Shown here piece by piece: positions 11,619 through 22,492 of a stretch of 64,000 bases of DNA (within the stretch, counting starts at the first letter, position 1; each line of letters opens with the position of its first letter). The DNA is from Marinobacter sp. S6332 (GTDB taxonomy: Bacteria > Pseudomonadota > Gammaproteobacteria > Pseudomonadales > Oleiphilaceae), in the NCBI RefSeq assembly GCF_023016045.1, contig NZ_JALKAP010000010.1, positions 62,001 through 126,000 on the forward strand. The letters run 5' to 3'. A model generated the notes under the pieces. That model had not been told where the DNA came from, did not search any database, and saw only the letters and a list, made by a program, of their open reading frames with translations. The translations under genes were made by a program, and so were the position numbers.

Positions 11619-12884
11619 TTAGATGATGTCATCCATGCTCTTCAGCGGGTAGTGCTCCGGGTAGCCTTTACCGGCAACACCGGAATCCACCGCAGCACGG
11701 GCCACTGCCGCTGGAACAACTTCCAGCAAGCGAACATCCATGGGCTTGGGAATGATGTACTCTTTACCAAATTCAAAGCTGTCGGCACCGTAAGCTTCGC
11801 AGATTTCCTGCGGCACAGGCTCTTTAGCCAACTCGCGAATTGCATTTACTGCAGCCACCTTCATCTCTTCGTTAATGCAGGTCGCGCGAACGTCGAGCGC
11901 ACCACGGAAGATGAATGGGAAGCCAAGAACGTTGTTAACCTGATTCGGGTAATCTGAGCGGCCAGTAGCCATGATCAAATCATCACGAACCGAGCTCGCA
12001 ACAGCCGGGTCAATTTCCGGATCCGGGTTGGAGCATGCAAACACAACCGGGTTTGGTGCCATCTTCTTTAGCTGATCAGCGCTCAGCAGATCCGGACCAG
12101 ACAGACCGAGGAATACATCAGCACCATCAATTGCTTCATCCAAAGTACGCTTGTCAGTATCGTTGGCAAACATCGCTTTGTACTGGTTAAGATCATCGCG
12201 ACCGGAGTGGATCACACCCTTACGGTCAAGCATGAAGATGTTTTCAGAGCTGATACCGCAACTGATCAACAGCTTCATACATGCGATTGCAGCGGCGCCC
12301 GCTCCCAGGCAAACCACTTTTGCGTCTTCAATCTTTTTGCCCTGAAGTTCAAGAGCATTGATCATACCAGCGGCTGTAACAATCGCTGTGCCGTGCTGGT
12401 CATCATGGAAGATGGGCACATTACACTTCTCGATCAGTGCGCGTTCGATTTCGAAACACTCTGGCGCCTTGATATCTTCAAGGTTGATGCCGCCAAAGGT
12501 GTCAGCAATACGCTCAACAGTTTCAATGAACGCCTGCGGGCTTTCGGAATTGACCTCGATATCAAACACGTCAATTCCAGCAAAGCGCTTGAACAGTACG
12601 CCCTTGCCTTCCATTACCGGCTTGCTTGCCAGCGGACCTAGATTACCCAGACCAAGGATCGCAGTACCGTCGGAGATAACCGCCACAAGGTTGCCCTTGG
12701 CAGTGTACTTGTATGCGTTCTCCGGGTCCTTCGCGATCTCACGAACCGGCTCGGCAACACCCGGGCTATATGCCAAAGCGAGGTCGCGGGCGGTCGCTGT
12801 CGGCTTGGAGATTTCTACACTAATCTTTCCAGGCCGCGGCTTGGCGTGATATTCAAGGGCTGCTTCTTTCAGATCTTGAGACAT
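11619..12884 (-). CDS. maeB: NADP-type malic enzyme, short form
   Basis: 421 residues from ATG at 12884; a GTG at 12905 would add seven residues without a ribosome site. It oxidatively decarboxylates malate to pyruvate. Motifs seen: YSPGVAEPV, the KGNLVAVISDGTAILGLG stretch, the catalytic and metal region DVFDIEV, DDQHGTA, and a Rossmann site CLGAGAAAIACM. The C-terminal phosphotransacetylase-like domain of the about 760-residue MaeB is absent, so this is the single-domain form. It is convergent with mrcA, as in Pseudomonas. The gene symbol is by family only. Confidence 0.9.
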   Translation of the reverse strand: MSQDLKEAALEYHAKPRPGKISVEISKPTATARDLALAYSPGVAEPVREIAKDPENAYKYTAKGNLVAVISDGTAILGLGNLGPLASKPVMEGKGVLFKRFAGIDVFDIEVNSESPQAFIETVERIADTFGGINLEDIKAPECFEIERALIEKCNVPIFHDDQHGTAIVTAAGMINALELQGKKIEDAKVVCLGAGAAAIACMKLLISCGISSENIFMLDRKGVIHSGRDDLNQYKAMFANDTDKRTLDEAIDGADVFLGLSGPDLLSADQLKKMAPNPVVFACSNPDPEIDPAVASSVRDDLIMATGRSDYPNQVNNVLGFPFIFRGALDVRATCINEEMKVAAVNAIRELAKEPVPQEICEAYGADSFEFGKEYIIPKPMDVRLLEVVPAAVARAAVDSGVAGKGYPEHYPLKSMDDII

Positions 12885-13070
12885 TGCCACTGTTCCGTTT
12901 GTCACGTTTAAAGGTAATAAGCCTTCAGGCGGCGAATGCCTGCCTGAAGGAGCGCGACATTATGGCGCGCTCGACCTCAAACGACAAGGGCAAGCCGAAC
13001 AAATTATGACCAGTCAATACGGCGAATTGCGTATAATCAAATTTAAGGGCTTATTTTCGTCAGCACAAAC

Positions 13071-13098
13071 GAAAAAAGCGCCCTCAGGCGCTTTTTTC
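13071..13098. terminator. Intrinsic terminator after rpmE
   Basis: GAAAAAAGCGCC (13071-13082), loop CTCA, GGCGCTTTTTTC (13087-13098): a 12-bp stem with A6 and T6 flanks. It lies 15 bases past the rpmE stop. Confidence 0.92.
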
Positions 13099-13113
13099 AA
13101 CTTTCCAGCAAGA

Positions 13114-13338
13114 TCAGTCTTTCTTGCCACCAGCAATACGACCGCCAAACCGCTTCTGGAACTTATCGATACGGCCGCCGGTATCCATAACTTTCTGCTT
13201 GCCAGTGTAAAACGGGTGGCACTGGGAGCAAACATCTAGCTGCAGATCGTGACCGATAGTAGAACGGGTTTTGATCACATTACCGCAGGAGCAGGTTGCA
13301 GTGATATCTTCGTACTTAGGGTGAATACCTTCTTTCAT
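13114..13338 (-). CDS. rpmE: Ribosomal protein L31, zinc-binding form
   Basis: 74 residues. It is a component of the large ribosomal subunit that bridges to the small subunit. Zinc-ligand cysteines are present (Cys16, Cys18, Cys37, Cys40), so this is the zinc-containing C+ form, which Zur-regulated C- paralogues lack. [12 protein letters not shown] is the typical start. It is transcribed alone, away from priA, with its own terminator. Confidence 0.98.
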   Translation of the reverse strand: MKEGIHPKYEDITATCSCGNVIKTRSTIGHDLQLDVCSQCHPFYTGKQKVMDTGGRIDKFQKRFGGRIAGGKKD

Positions 13339-13554
13339 GGCGAACCTCTGTGGGTCATGCCGCTACCTGATCGCGGAGCTCTTATTTGAGCTTTGGCGTC
13401 GGGCACCGCATGTTTGAATCAATGGAGAAGACGGGGCACAATCCATGCCCTGCCGCAAACAGACCGCGAATCTTACTTGCAATTATCTTGGCAGGCAAGC
13501 TTTGCAGGTGCATGAATCCTGACCCATACGCATAAACCATTAAAGGATCACCCG

Positions 13555-15729
13555 GTGCCATCAACCGCCCGCATTGCGCTGAACCGGCCACTAAGAAGGC
13601 TCTTTGACTATATTGTGCCAGAAGGCATCACTCTGACACCCGGCCAGCGCGTAAAGATTCCTTTTGGGCGCCAACAAGCAGTGGGTTTGGTGGTGGAAAC
13701 AGATGCTACACCACCAGAAGGAATTACTCTCAAACCCGTGCAAAGCGTTTTAGAGGAATGGCCAGCTCTGCCGAGCGAAACCTTCCAACTCTTGAGCTGG
13801 GCGAGTGACTATTACCAACACCCGCTCGGAGAGTGTTTGTTCACAGCACTGCCACCGGCGTTACGTCGGGGCAGGCCAGCTCTCGAGAAAAGCGAGGATC
13901 GATGGCAAGCCTGCGGCAACGGCGCGATACTGCCCGCAACCGCTTATAAGCAAAAAAGCCTGTGGGACTGGGTTAGCCAACATGATCAGGGAGTAAAGGG
14001 CAGCGAGATCGTCAAAGCTGGCTTTACCCGCACACAATTAAAGGCTTTGAACGATAAAGACCTGCTTAAACCTGTAACAACCTCAGGTATAAGTTCCCAA
14101 AGCCAGCTCTATAAAGAAGAGGTAACGGCACCAACCTTATCTCCGGCGCAAACGGAAGCGGCCTGCCAACTTCCATCGCCAGATGACGGCTTCAACGCAT
14201 CCCTCTTATATGGAATAACCGGTAGCGGAAAAACAGAGATTTACCTGCACTATCTAAAACAGAACCTAACCGCAGATGGACAAGCGCTGGTGTTGGTTCC
14301 CGAAATCAATCTAACTCCGCAAACCGTTGCCCGCTTCAAACGCTATTTTGGCGAACGCATTCTGGTGTGGCACTCCGCCCTCAACGACAGCGAGCGTCTG
14401 AGCGTATGGCTTAAAATTCGCAACGGCGAACCCATTATACTCATCGGCACCCGATCAGCCGTCCTGCTTCCGTTTAAGGCACTAAAAACACTGATTGTCG
14501 ACGAAGAACACGATAGCTCATACAAACAAGGCGAAGGTTTTCGATACTCGGGTAGGGATGTTGCAGTTTATCGCGCCCGCTTAAACCAGTGCCCGATTAT
14601 TCTTGGCTCCGCCACACCCTCGCTGGAGTCCTACCATAACGCCTTGAATGGCAAGTACCGGCTTATCCGTCTCGAAGAACGCGCAGGCGCAGCACTACCT
14701 CCATCAATCAGCTTGCTGGATATACGTAGCCGCCCCTTGGAGGGCGGACTCTCCCGCCCTGCCCTGCAGGCACTCCAACAAACTTTAGACAAAGGCAATC
14801 AAGCACTGGTGTTCGTCAATCGCCGCGGCTTCGCTCCGGTTATGATGTGTTTCGACTGCGGCCACATGGTTGAGTGCCCTCGCTGCGACACACGACTCAC
14901 CTATCACCGGCGCGACCGGGCAATGCGCTGCCACCACTGCGACTATCAAACAGCAGCAACGGAGACTTGCCCGAAGTGCAAAAGCGAGACCTTCAAGCCC
15001 GTCGGCCAAGGTACAGAGCAGACTGAAGATATCCTCGCTGCCAACTTCCCCACTACTCCTATCGTTCGAGTAGATCGTGACAGCACACAGCGAAAGGGCA
15101 GCATTCAAACTATTCTTCAACAAGTTAACACCGGAGAGCCCTGCATCCTCGTCGGAACCCAGATGCTCGCTAAAGGGCACGACTTTCCGAATGTAACTCT
15201 AGTGATTGCAATTAATGCGGATGGTGGGCTTTTTAGCGTAGATTTTCGGGCGCCAGAGCAGCTGATACAAACACTGCTACAAGTAAGTGGTAGAGCTGGG
15301 CGCGGAACGAAAGCTGGAAACGTGGTTGTACAAACCTGCCATAGCGACCACCCTCTCCTCAGGGCACTCTGCAATGGCCACTACCTGAGTATGGCTGACC
15401 AGCTTCTGGCTGAACGCGAATCGGGACTGCTTCCACCCTTTCGTGCCATGGCAATCTTCCGGGCGGAGGCAGATACCATGGAGCAAAGCCTACAGATACT
15501 GGATAGCATAAAGCGCCTCGTAAATGCGCCCGGCATCGAAGTGTGGGGGCCTCTGCCTGCGCTCATCGCACGACGAGCAGACAGGCACCGAGCGCAACTT
15601 GTACTGAATACAGATAACCGGAAGCGTCTAAACAGTTTATTGAGTAGAATTTGCCAAACTCTCGAACAGCAAAGACCTCCCAAGGGCGCAAAATGGATGA
15701 TTGATGTGGACCCTCAGGAAACAGGCTAA
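13555..15729 (+). CDS. priA: Primosomal replication restart helicase PriA
   Basis: 724 residues from GTG at 13555, with AAAGGA seven bases upstream. PriA recognises stalled forks and reloads DnaB. The N-terminal 3'-DNA-binding domain is followed by a superfamily 2 helicase core: Walker A GITGSGKTE at about 220-228 and DEEH at 316-319. A cysteine-rich zinc insertion with C-x2-C pairs (CFDC, CPRC, CHHC, CPKC) lies at about 430-480. A C-terminal helicase lobe carries QVSGRAGRG. Length and motifs are normal for the family. Divergent from rpmE. Confidence 0.98.
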   Translation: MPSTARIALNRPLRRLFDYIVPEGITLTPGQRVKIPFGRQQAVGLVVETDATPPEGITLKPVQSVLEEWPALPSETFQLLSWASDYYQHPLGECLFTALPPALRRGRPALEKSEDRWQACGNGAILPATAYKQKSLWDWVSQHDQGVKGSEIVKAGFTRTQLKALNDKDLLKPVTTSGISSQSQLYKEEVTAPTLSPAQTEAACQLPSPDDGFNASLLYGITGSGKTEIYLHYLKQNLTADGQALVLVPEINLTPQTVARFKRYFGERILVWHSALNDSERLSVWLKIRNGEPIILIGTRSAVLLPFKALKTLIVDEEHDSSYKQGEGFRYSGRDVAVYRARLNQCPIILGSATPSLESYHNALNGKYRLIRLEERAGAALPPSISLLDIRSRPLEGGLSRPALQALQQTLDKGNQALVFVNRRGFAPVMMCFDCGHMVECPRCDTRLTYHRRDRAMRCHHCDYQTAATETCPKCKSETFKPVGQGTEQTEDILAANFPTTPIVRVDRDSTQRKGSIQTILQQVNTGEPCILVGTQMLAKGHDFPNVTLVIAINADGGLFSVDFRAPEQLIQTLLQVSGRAGRGTKAGNVVVQTCHSDHPLLRALCNGHYLSMADQLLAERESGLLPPFRAMAIFRAEADTMEQSLQILDSIKRLVNAPGIEVWGPLPALIARRADRHRAQLVLNTDNRKRLNSLLSRICQTLEQQRPPKGAKWMIDVDPQETG

Positions 15730-15945
15730 ATAGTGTGACCCAGTCCTCGGCGTTCAAACTGTTACATTCCTTTGCATAAAACTGTACTGCAAAGGATTGC
15801 CGTTGCGGATACTGTGCTATTATTTTTACGATACGCTTAAAATGCCAGCAACAATCTGAGGTTGCGGTTCTCTCTTCATTTGTTCGTTCAGAGAGAAACG
15901 AACTGCCAAAGGAACGTGCTGTAAACGAGAACTGGAGATTATAAA

Positions 15946-17844
15946 ATGTCAGGGAAATTCCTTGCGCGTGTGCTCGCTTTGTCGCTTGCACTTTTTTTAG
16001 TGGCCTGTGGCGGTGGCGACGATAGCTCTACGCCTCTAGCTGGAGGTGATGGTTCAGGAAATGGCGGGGGCACACCTGAAGAGGTAGTCAACGTAGGATC
16101 AGTCCAACTTCTGGCAAGCCCGGTTCAGATCGGCACGTCCTCGGGAGCCACATCAACCCTGACAGCTCTGGTTAAAGACCCCAATGGAATTTTGCTTCCA
16201 GATGTACCTGTTCAGTTTTCGGTCAATAACAATGGCACGCTGCGCGTAGACAACCCCAACACGGACGAGTCTGGCACGGCGACAGCGATTCTGAGCACGT
16301 CGGACGACGCTAGGAACAGAACGAACACTGTTAGCGTTAGTGCGGGCGGTAAAAGTGACTCCGTAGTGGTCACTATTGTAGGATCATCCATATCAATCGC
16401 AGGCCCTGACTCTGTCTCACTTGGAGACACCGTGCCCTATCGGATTACACTCAGCGATGGCAACGGGGATGGTATTAGCAATCAGGAAATCACTGTCACC
16501 ACTAATAACAGCACAATTACATCTTCGAGCCTGACAACAACAGATGGTGTGGTGGACATTCAGCTGGCCACCCAGTTAAGCGGTGAAGACGTAATAACCG
16601 TTTCGGCGTTTTCGGGAGAAAGCTTAGTAGAGGCCACCAAGACCATTAGCATTTCACCTGAAACCTTTGTATTCGGATCTCCGACTGCAAACACAGAAAT
16701 CAACTTGAACACACCTCAAGTGGTCACACTGGAATGGGAATCTGACAACGCTCCAGTGGACGGGCGTATCGTTCGCTTTAGCAGCACTCGCGGAACTTTA
16801 CAGCCCGCAGACGGGCTGGTGACTACTTCAAATGGTCGCGCTTCTGTGCGGATAAGCTCAAACATCTCGGGACCGACGACCATAACTGCTAGAACTCTTG
16901 ACTCAGGCCTTTCTACAGAGCGCACCTTTGAATTTGTAGCAACCACTGCTGACTCAGTCAATGTTCAAGCAACAAAGACCCAACTTGATTTCGGAGAAAC
17001 TACTGAAGTACTGGCGGTGGTTCGCGATCAAAACAACAACCTAGCCAAAAACCAGCTAGTTACCTTCCAAATCGTTGCTGATGGCAGCAGCGGCAACCTG
17101 TCGTCTAGCTCCGGAATCACCGACAGTCTCGGCCGGGTATCCACAACCTACACAGCTGGGCAGTCGATCAGTGCTCGGGATGGAGTTGAAATTCAGGCAA
17201 CCGCGGCTGACAGCAATGTCACCGGCTCACTTTACATGACGGTAGCACGGAGAGCCTTGAGGGTGGTTATCGGTACCGGCAACACTATTGTTGAACCTGA
17301 TGAAGCTAGCTACCTGAAAGATTTCGTAGCTATTGTAACCGATGCAAACGGAGCTCCCGTAGAAGGAGCCTCTGTAGAGCTTAGCGTACTGCCGGTGAGC
17401 TACGCTAAAGGACGCTATGAACCCGCACCTTTCGATGACATCTGGATTCCAGTAATCTCCAGTGTGCCACCAGAGAATAACGTTGGAGTTACCGGCTATT
17501 GCACAGCCGAAGACACCAACAAAAACGGCATATTGGATGACGGCGAAGACATTAACGGCAACAACAGGCTGACGCCGTCCAATCCGGCTACAACCACGGT
17601 GTCATCGTTGATCACGAAGACAGACGGCTCGGGCAATTTTTCAATCAAGTATCCTCAGAGTGTTTGTAGCTGGGTTAAAACCCGTATAACTGCAACGGTG
17701 AGAGTCGGTGGCACCGAAAGTGTTGAAGACTATGACTTTGCTTTAAGCTGCGCGGCCAGTGACTTGAATGACTTGGAGATAACCCCGCCAGGCGGCAGAA
17801 ATAGCATGTTTGGCACAGGTACAAGCTGCTTCGACACCAAGTAG
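15946..17844 (+). CDS. Large lipoprotein with tandem Ig-like (invasin/BIG-type) domains
   Basis: 632 residues. ATG at 15946 has GGAG eight bases upstream. The signal peptide ends in LVAC, giving lipidated Cys21. Gly at +2 predicts outer-membrane sorting. A Gly/Ser/Asp-rich linker is followed by about four bacterial Ig-like repeats of 90-100 residues (from about residue 50 to 420). Each shows patterns such as VPVQFSVNNNGTL, DESGTATAILST, GRASVRISS and GRVSTTY, as in intimin/invasin domains. A later segment carries an EF-hand-like calcium loop (DTNKNGILDDGE, about 524-535). Cysteines near the C-terminus may form disulphides. It sits between priA and argS, which are neighbours in Pseudomonas. 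Likely a surface or adhesion protein; the exact role is unknown. Confidence 0.75.
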   Translation: MSGKFLARVLALSLALFLVACGGGDDSSTPLAGGDGSGNGGGTPEEVVNVGSVQLLASPVQIGTSSGATSTLTALVKDPNGILLPDVPVQFSVNNNGTLRVDNPNTDESGTATAILSTSDDARNRTNTVSVSAGGKSDSVVVTIVGSSISIAGPDSVSLGDTVPYRITLSDGNGDGISNQEITVTTNNSTITSSSLTTTDGVVDIQLATQLSGEDVITVSAFSGESLVEATKTISISPETFVFGSPTANTEINLNTPQVVTLEWESDNAPVDGRIVRFSSTRGTLQPADGLVTTSNGRASVRISSNISGPTTITARTLDSGLSTERTFEFVATTADSVNVQATKTQLDFGETTEVLAVVRDQNNNLAKNQLVTFQIVADGSSGNLSSSSGITDSLGRVSTTYTAGQSISARDGVEIQATAADSNVTGSLYMTVARRALRVVIGTGNTIVEPDEASYLKDFVAIVTDANGAPVEGASVELSVLPVSYAKGRYEPAPFDDIWIPVISSVPPENNVGVTGYCTAEDTNKNGILDDGEDINGNNRLTPSNPATTTVSSLITKTDGSGNFSIKYPQSVCSWVKTRITATVRVGGTESVEDYDFALSCAASDLNDLEITPPGGRNSMFGTGTSCFDTK

Positions 17845-17854
17845 CACCGGCTTA

Positions 17855-17888
17855 ACAATGCGAGCCAAATAGGCTCGCATTGTTTTTT
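17855..17888 (+). terminator. Intrinsic terminator after the Ig-like lipoprotein gene
   Basis: ACAATGCGAGCC (17855-17866), loop AAATA, GGCTCGCATTGT (17872-17883), followed by a run of T to 17888. Perfect 12-bp stem. Confidence 0.93.
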
Positions 17889-18005
17889 CCAGCTTTCCGA
17901 CTCCATTGAGAATCCCCCCTCTTTCCCCGATAATACTTCACCCAAAACCCCAGTCGGGACGCCCGTCGTCTCCAAACACTCCGAATCATCGAGTTACCTG
18001 AAAGT

Positions 18006-19691
18006 ATGAAAGAGACAGTTTCCGATCTGCTCCAGTCCGCACTGGCCGCGCTTCAATCCGAGGGCGCGTTGCCAGCCGACCAGACCTATTCGCCGCAAGT
18101 AGGCAACACCAAAGATAAATCCCACGGTGACTACGCCTGCAACATTGCTCTGGTTGCTGCCAAAACGGCGGGGTGCGCGCCCCGTAAACTGGCTGAGATG
18201 CTAATTGAGAAACTGCCCGAAAGCAGTGCCGTAGCGAAGGTAGAAATTGCGGGCCCCGGTTTTATCAATTTTTTCATGAGTACCGCCAGCGCCTTCGAGA
18301 TAGTGAACACAATTTTGGATGAGGCTGGCGAATTTGGCCGCAACAACAACGGCAAGGGTGAAAAAGTTCAGGTGGAGTTTGTGTCCGCCAACCCCACCGG
18401 GCCGCTACATGTGGGCCACGGTCGAGGCGCTGCCATTGGCGATTGCCTAAGCCGTCTATTGGAGGCCAACGGCTACGAGGTTACCCGTGAGTTTTACTAC
18501 AACGACGCGGGTGCCCAAATCAATAATCTGGCGCTCTCTGTGCAAGCTCGCGTAAAAGGGTTAACACCCGAGGACGAGAACTGGCCGGAAGATGGCTATC
18601 GTGGCGACTACATCACTGATGTCGCCAAGGCATATCTGGCAGGCGATACCGTTACCGCTGACGACAGAGAAGTAACGGCCAGCGCCAACCCAGACGATCA
18701 GACTGCCATTCAGGAATTTGCGGTGGCGTATCTGCGCCGGGAGCAGGATTTAGACCTAAAGGCGTTTGGGGTCGAATTTGATGTGTATTTTCTGGAGTCG
18801 TCCCTATATCAGGACGGCAAGGTAGAGGCTACGGTCAAACGCCTTCAGGACAACGACTATACCTATGAAGACGGTGGCGCCCTGTGGCTGAAAACCACAG
18901 AATTCGGTGATGACAAAGATCGGGTCATGCGCAAGAAAGACGGCGGCTACACCTATTTTTTGCCAGACGTAGCCTACCATCTGGACAAGTGGCAGCGCGG
19001 TTTCACCACCGTCATCAATGAACAGGGAGCGGATCACCACTCAACGGTTACACGGGTTCGCGCCGGGTTGCAGGCCCTTAACGCTGGCATTCCGAAGGGC
19101 TGGCCGGATTATGTTCTGCATCAGATGGTTATGGTGACCCGCTCTGGACAAGAGGTGAAAATTTCCAAGCGCGCTGGCAGCTATGTCACAATTCGCGACT
19201 TAATCGATGAAGTTGGCCGGGATGCAACCCGCTTTTTCCTCGCGGCTCGGCGCGTTGATTCCCAGCTGACTTTCGATATCGACCTAGCCCGCTCACAGAC
19301 GAATGAAAACCCGGTCTACTACATTCAGTATGCCCATGCCCGTATATGCAGCGTGTTACGGAAGCTGGCTGCGGAAGGCGTTGAGCGCGGACTCAATGAA
19401 TGTCTAGGCGACCTGTCTTTATTGACGCTCGATGAAGAAAAAGAGTTAGCAAACCAGTTGGCGAAGTACCCTGAACTGATTGCAAACTCTGCCATCCAGC
19501 GTGAGCCCCATCACCTCACGCACTACCTGAGGGATCTGGCAGGCCAATTCCATACCTATTACAACGCCCATAAGGTGCTGATTGAAGACACAGCACTGCG
19601 CGATGCCCGCATCAGCCTGTACCTCGCCGTGCGCCAAGTTATAGCAAATGGCCTAGACCTGCTGGGCGTAAGCGCACCGGAAGAGATGTAA
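18006..19691 (+). CDS. argS: Arginyl-tRNA synthetase
   Basis: 561 residues, the normal size for the class Ia enzyme. It charges tRNA-Arg with arginine. The HIGH signature is HVGH at residues 135-138, within the [14 protein letters not shown] segment. The KMSK-like loop is degenerate (VKISKRAG), as is usual in ArgRS. The C-terminal anticodon-binding helix bundle includes [19 protein letters not shown] at 18006. ftsN follows nine bases after the stop, suggesting an argS-ftsN operon. Confidence 0.98.
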   Translation: MKETVSDLLQSALAALQSEGALPADQTYSPQVGNTKDKSHGDYACNIALVAAKTAGCAPRKLAEMLIEKLPESSAVAKVEIAGPGFINFFMSTASAFEIVNTILDEAGEFGRNNNGKGEKVQVEFVSANPTGPLHVGHGRGAAIGDCLSRLLEANGYEVTREFYYNDAGAQINNLALSVQARVKGLTPEDENWPEDGYRGDYITDVAKAYLAGDTVTADDREVTASANPDDQTAIQEFAVAYLRREQDLDLKAFGVEFDVYFLESSLYQDGKVEATVKRLQDNDYTYEDGGALWLKTTEFGDDKDRVMRKKDGGYTYFLPDVAYHLDKWQRGFTTVINEQGADHHSTVTRVRAGLQALNAGIPKGWPDYVLHQMVMVTRSGQEVKISKRAGSYVTIRDLIDEVGRDATRFFLAARRVDSQLTFDIDLARSQTNENPVYYIQYAHARICSVLRKLAAEGVERGLNECLGDLSLLTLDEEKELANQLAKYPELIANSAIQREPHHLTHYLRDLAGQFHTYYNAHKVLIEDTALRDARISLYLAVRQVIANGLDLLGVSAPEEM

Positions 19692-19700
19692 GTAATAACC

Positions 19701-20333
19701 ATGTCCCGAGACTATGCTCGTAAAAACCGGTCAGGCGCGTCCTCAGCCGCCACCAAGAAAAAGCCTGCTAAGTCTGCTCGCGCCCCTAAAAAGAACACGA
19801 AGCCAGCAGCTCCGGCGCGCTCTCAGCGGGGAGGCTTGTCCTTGAAGTGGATTTTTTCACTGGCAACGGTTGGTGGCTTTATTGGGTTTATTGTCTACCT
19901 GAACTCGGTGCCCCCGAGCGACGGGCCAAGGCAGCCAGCAACTGCCGAAAAGTCAGTAAAAGCTCCGGCAAACAAAACTGTGAAACAGGAAGAAAAAAAA
20001 CCTGGCTTCCGATTCTATGAAATGCTTCCGGAGTCGGAGGTTATCCCACAAAAAGTCGAGGAATACACACCTGGTCCGGCCAAGCAGGACTTTGACTACT
20101 TGGTGCAGTCCGGTTCTTTCCGCAGCAAAGAAGACGCAGAGCGCCAACGCGCACAAATTGCGTTTCAAGGTCTAAGAGCTGGGGTGCAGCGAATAGAGCT
20201 TGATAGTGGTTCAGTCTGGTACCGGGTAAATGTGGGCCCGTTCACATCCCGCAGCCAAATGAGCTCAGCTATCGATAAGCTTGTTTCGATTAACATTCAG
20301 CCGCTGATTCGAAAAGTACCCAAGCAGGGCTGA
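19701..20333 (+). CDS. ftsN: Cell division protein FtsN (SPOR domain)
   Basis: 210 residues. The cytoplasmic N-terminus contains RDYARK, matching the RDYVRR motif through which FtsN contacts FtsA. A Lys/Ala/Pro-rich segment, a single membrane helix (about 49-66), a periplasmic linker with a short helical region (FRFYEMLPESEVIP), and a C-terminal SPOR domain (about 130-208) follow. It lies upstream of hslVU, as in E. coli and Pseudomonas. It is the late divisome activator. The length is shorter than the E. coli protein, mostly in the linker. Confidence 0.9.
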   Translation: MSRDYARKNRSGASSAATKKKPAKSARAPKKNTKPAAPARSQRGGLSLKWIFSLATVGGFIGFIVYLNSVPPSDGPRQPATAEKSVKAPANKTVKQEEKKPGFRFYEMLPESEVIPQKVEEYTPGPAKQDFDYLVQSGSFRSKEDAERQRAQIAFQGLRAGVQRIELDSGSVWYRVNVGPFTSRSQMSSAIDKLVSINIQPLIRKVPKQG

Positions 20334-20353
20334 CGGCTCCCATATAGTTGCGA

Positions 20354-20462
20354 GAGTCTGTCGGGTGCGGCTTTTCAAAACCGTGCGGAGCCATGGATGG
20401 CGGAGCCGAGCGTACAGGGAGGTATTCACAGCGTGTTTTGAAAAGCCGCACCCGGCAGACTC
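20354..20462 (-). repeat. Interspersed structured element, short form (copy A)
   Basis: Perfect-but-one inverted arms of 28 bp (20354-20381 and 20435-20462) enclose a 53-base core. On the minus strand the core reads CACGCTGTGAATACCTCC, TGTACGCTCGGCTCCGCC, then CCATGGCTCCGCACGG. The same core occurs at 28880-29064 and 35145-35337. This copy lacks the three internal hairpins of those copies; it has only ATC where they are inserted. It begins 21 bases after the ftsN stop and before hslV. No T-tract follows, so it is not a plain intrinsic terminator. Confidence 0.9.
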
Positions 20463-20542
20463 CTACTCCAAACTACTTGAATTCCTCCAACCTGCCTCCA
20501 TAACTGCCCAATACCGATTTCTATCAGGCAATTGGAGCCCTA

Positions 20543-21097
20543 ATGACTACCATACTTTCCGTCAGACGCGATGACGAAGTTGCCATGGGTGGCGACGGCC
20601 AGGTTTCTCTGGGGAACACAATGATGAAAGGCAACGCCCGCAAGGTCCGCCGCCTCTATAACGGGCAAGTTATCGCGGGTTTTGCAGGTGGTACTGCGGA
20701 TGCATTTACTCTGTTTGAACGGTTTGAGGCCCAGCTTGAGAAGCACAACGGCAACCTCACAAGAGCAGCCGTAGAGCTCGCCAAAGATTGGCGTACAGAC
20801 AGAGCACTGCGCAAGCTGGAAGCGCTTTTGGCTGTAGCAGACAAAACCGCGTCTCTGATCATCACAGGGAATGGCGATGTGATAGAACCCGAACAAGGGC
20901 TGATCGCTATTGGATCAGGCGGCCCGTTTGCACAGGCCTCCGCTCGTGCGTTGCTCGAAAATACCGAACTTTCTGCCCACGACATTGTGGAGAAAGGGCT
21001 GGAGATAGCCGCGGACATTTGTATTTACACAAATCACAACCGCACTATTGAGCTGCTCTCTAAAGTAGAACCCTCCAAAACGTCTGATCCGGAGTAA
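20543..21097 (+). CDS. hslV: ATP-dependent protease HslVU, peptidase subunit HslV (ClpQ)
   Basis: 184 residues. The N-terminus MTTILSVRR places the catalytic nucleophile at Thr2 after removal of Met. [22 protein letters not shown] is the family signature, given here only in part. It forms a double hexamer proteasome-like chamber with HslU. GGAG lies five bases before the ATG. hslU follows two bases after its stop. Confidence 0.98.
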   Translation: MTTILSVRRDDEVAMGGDGQVSLGNTMMKGNARKVRRLYNGQVIAGFAGGTADAFTLFERFEAQLEKHNGNLTRAAVELAKDWRTDRALRKLEALLAVADKTASLIITGNGDVIEPEQGLIAIGSGGPFAQASARALLENTELSAHDIVEKGLEIAADICIYTNHNRTIELLSKVEPSKTSDPE

Positions 21098-21099
21098 CC

Positions 21100-22431
<1,332 letters not shown>

Positions 22432-22454
22432 CCCGGCAATGTAGTTTGAAAGCC

Positions 22455-22489
22455 CTTGGCTCAGGCAGGCTTTGTGCGCCTGAGCCAAG
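22455..22489. terminator. Hairpin between convergent hslU and patatin-like gene, probable terminator
   Basis: CTTGGCTCAGGC (22455-22466) pairs perfectly with GCCTGAGCCAAG (22478-22489) across an 11-base loop. Only a broken T-run (TATTTATT) follows on the plus strand, so it is a weaker intrinsic terminator candidate. Confidence 0.7.
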
Positions 22490-22492
22490 TAT

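Noticed and set aside
13014..13235. 73-codon frame across the rpmE terminator
   Set aside because: Reads through the terminator and antisense or out-of-frame rpmE; no protein features.
15563..15991. 142-codon minus-strand frame between priA and the Ig-like gene
   Set aside because: Overlaps both genes on the opposite strand; no ribosome site or family features. The rest of the 15730-15945 gap shows only the leader of the Ig-like gene.
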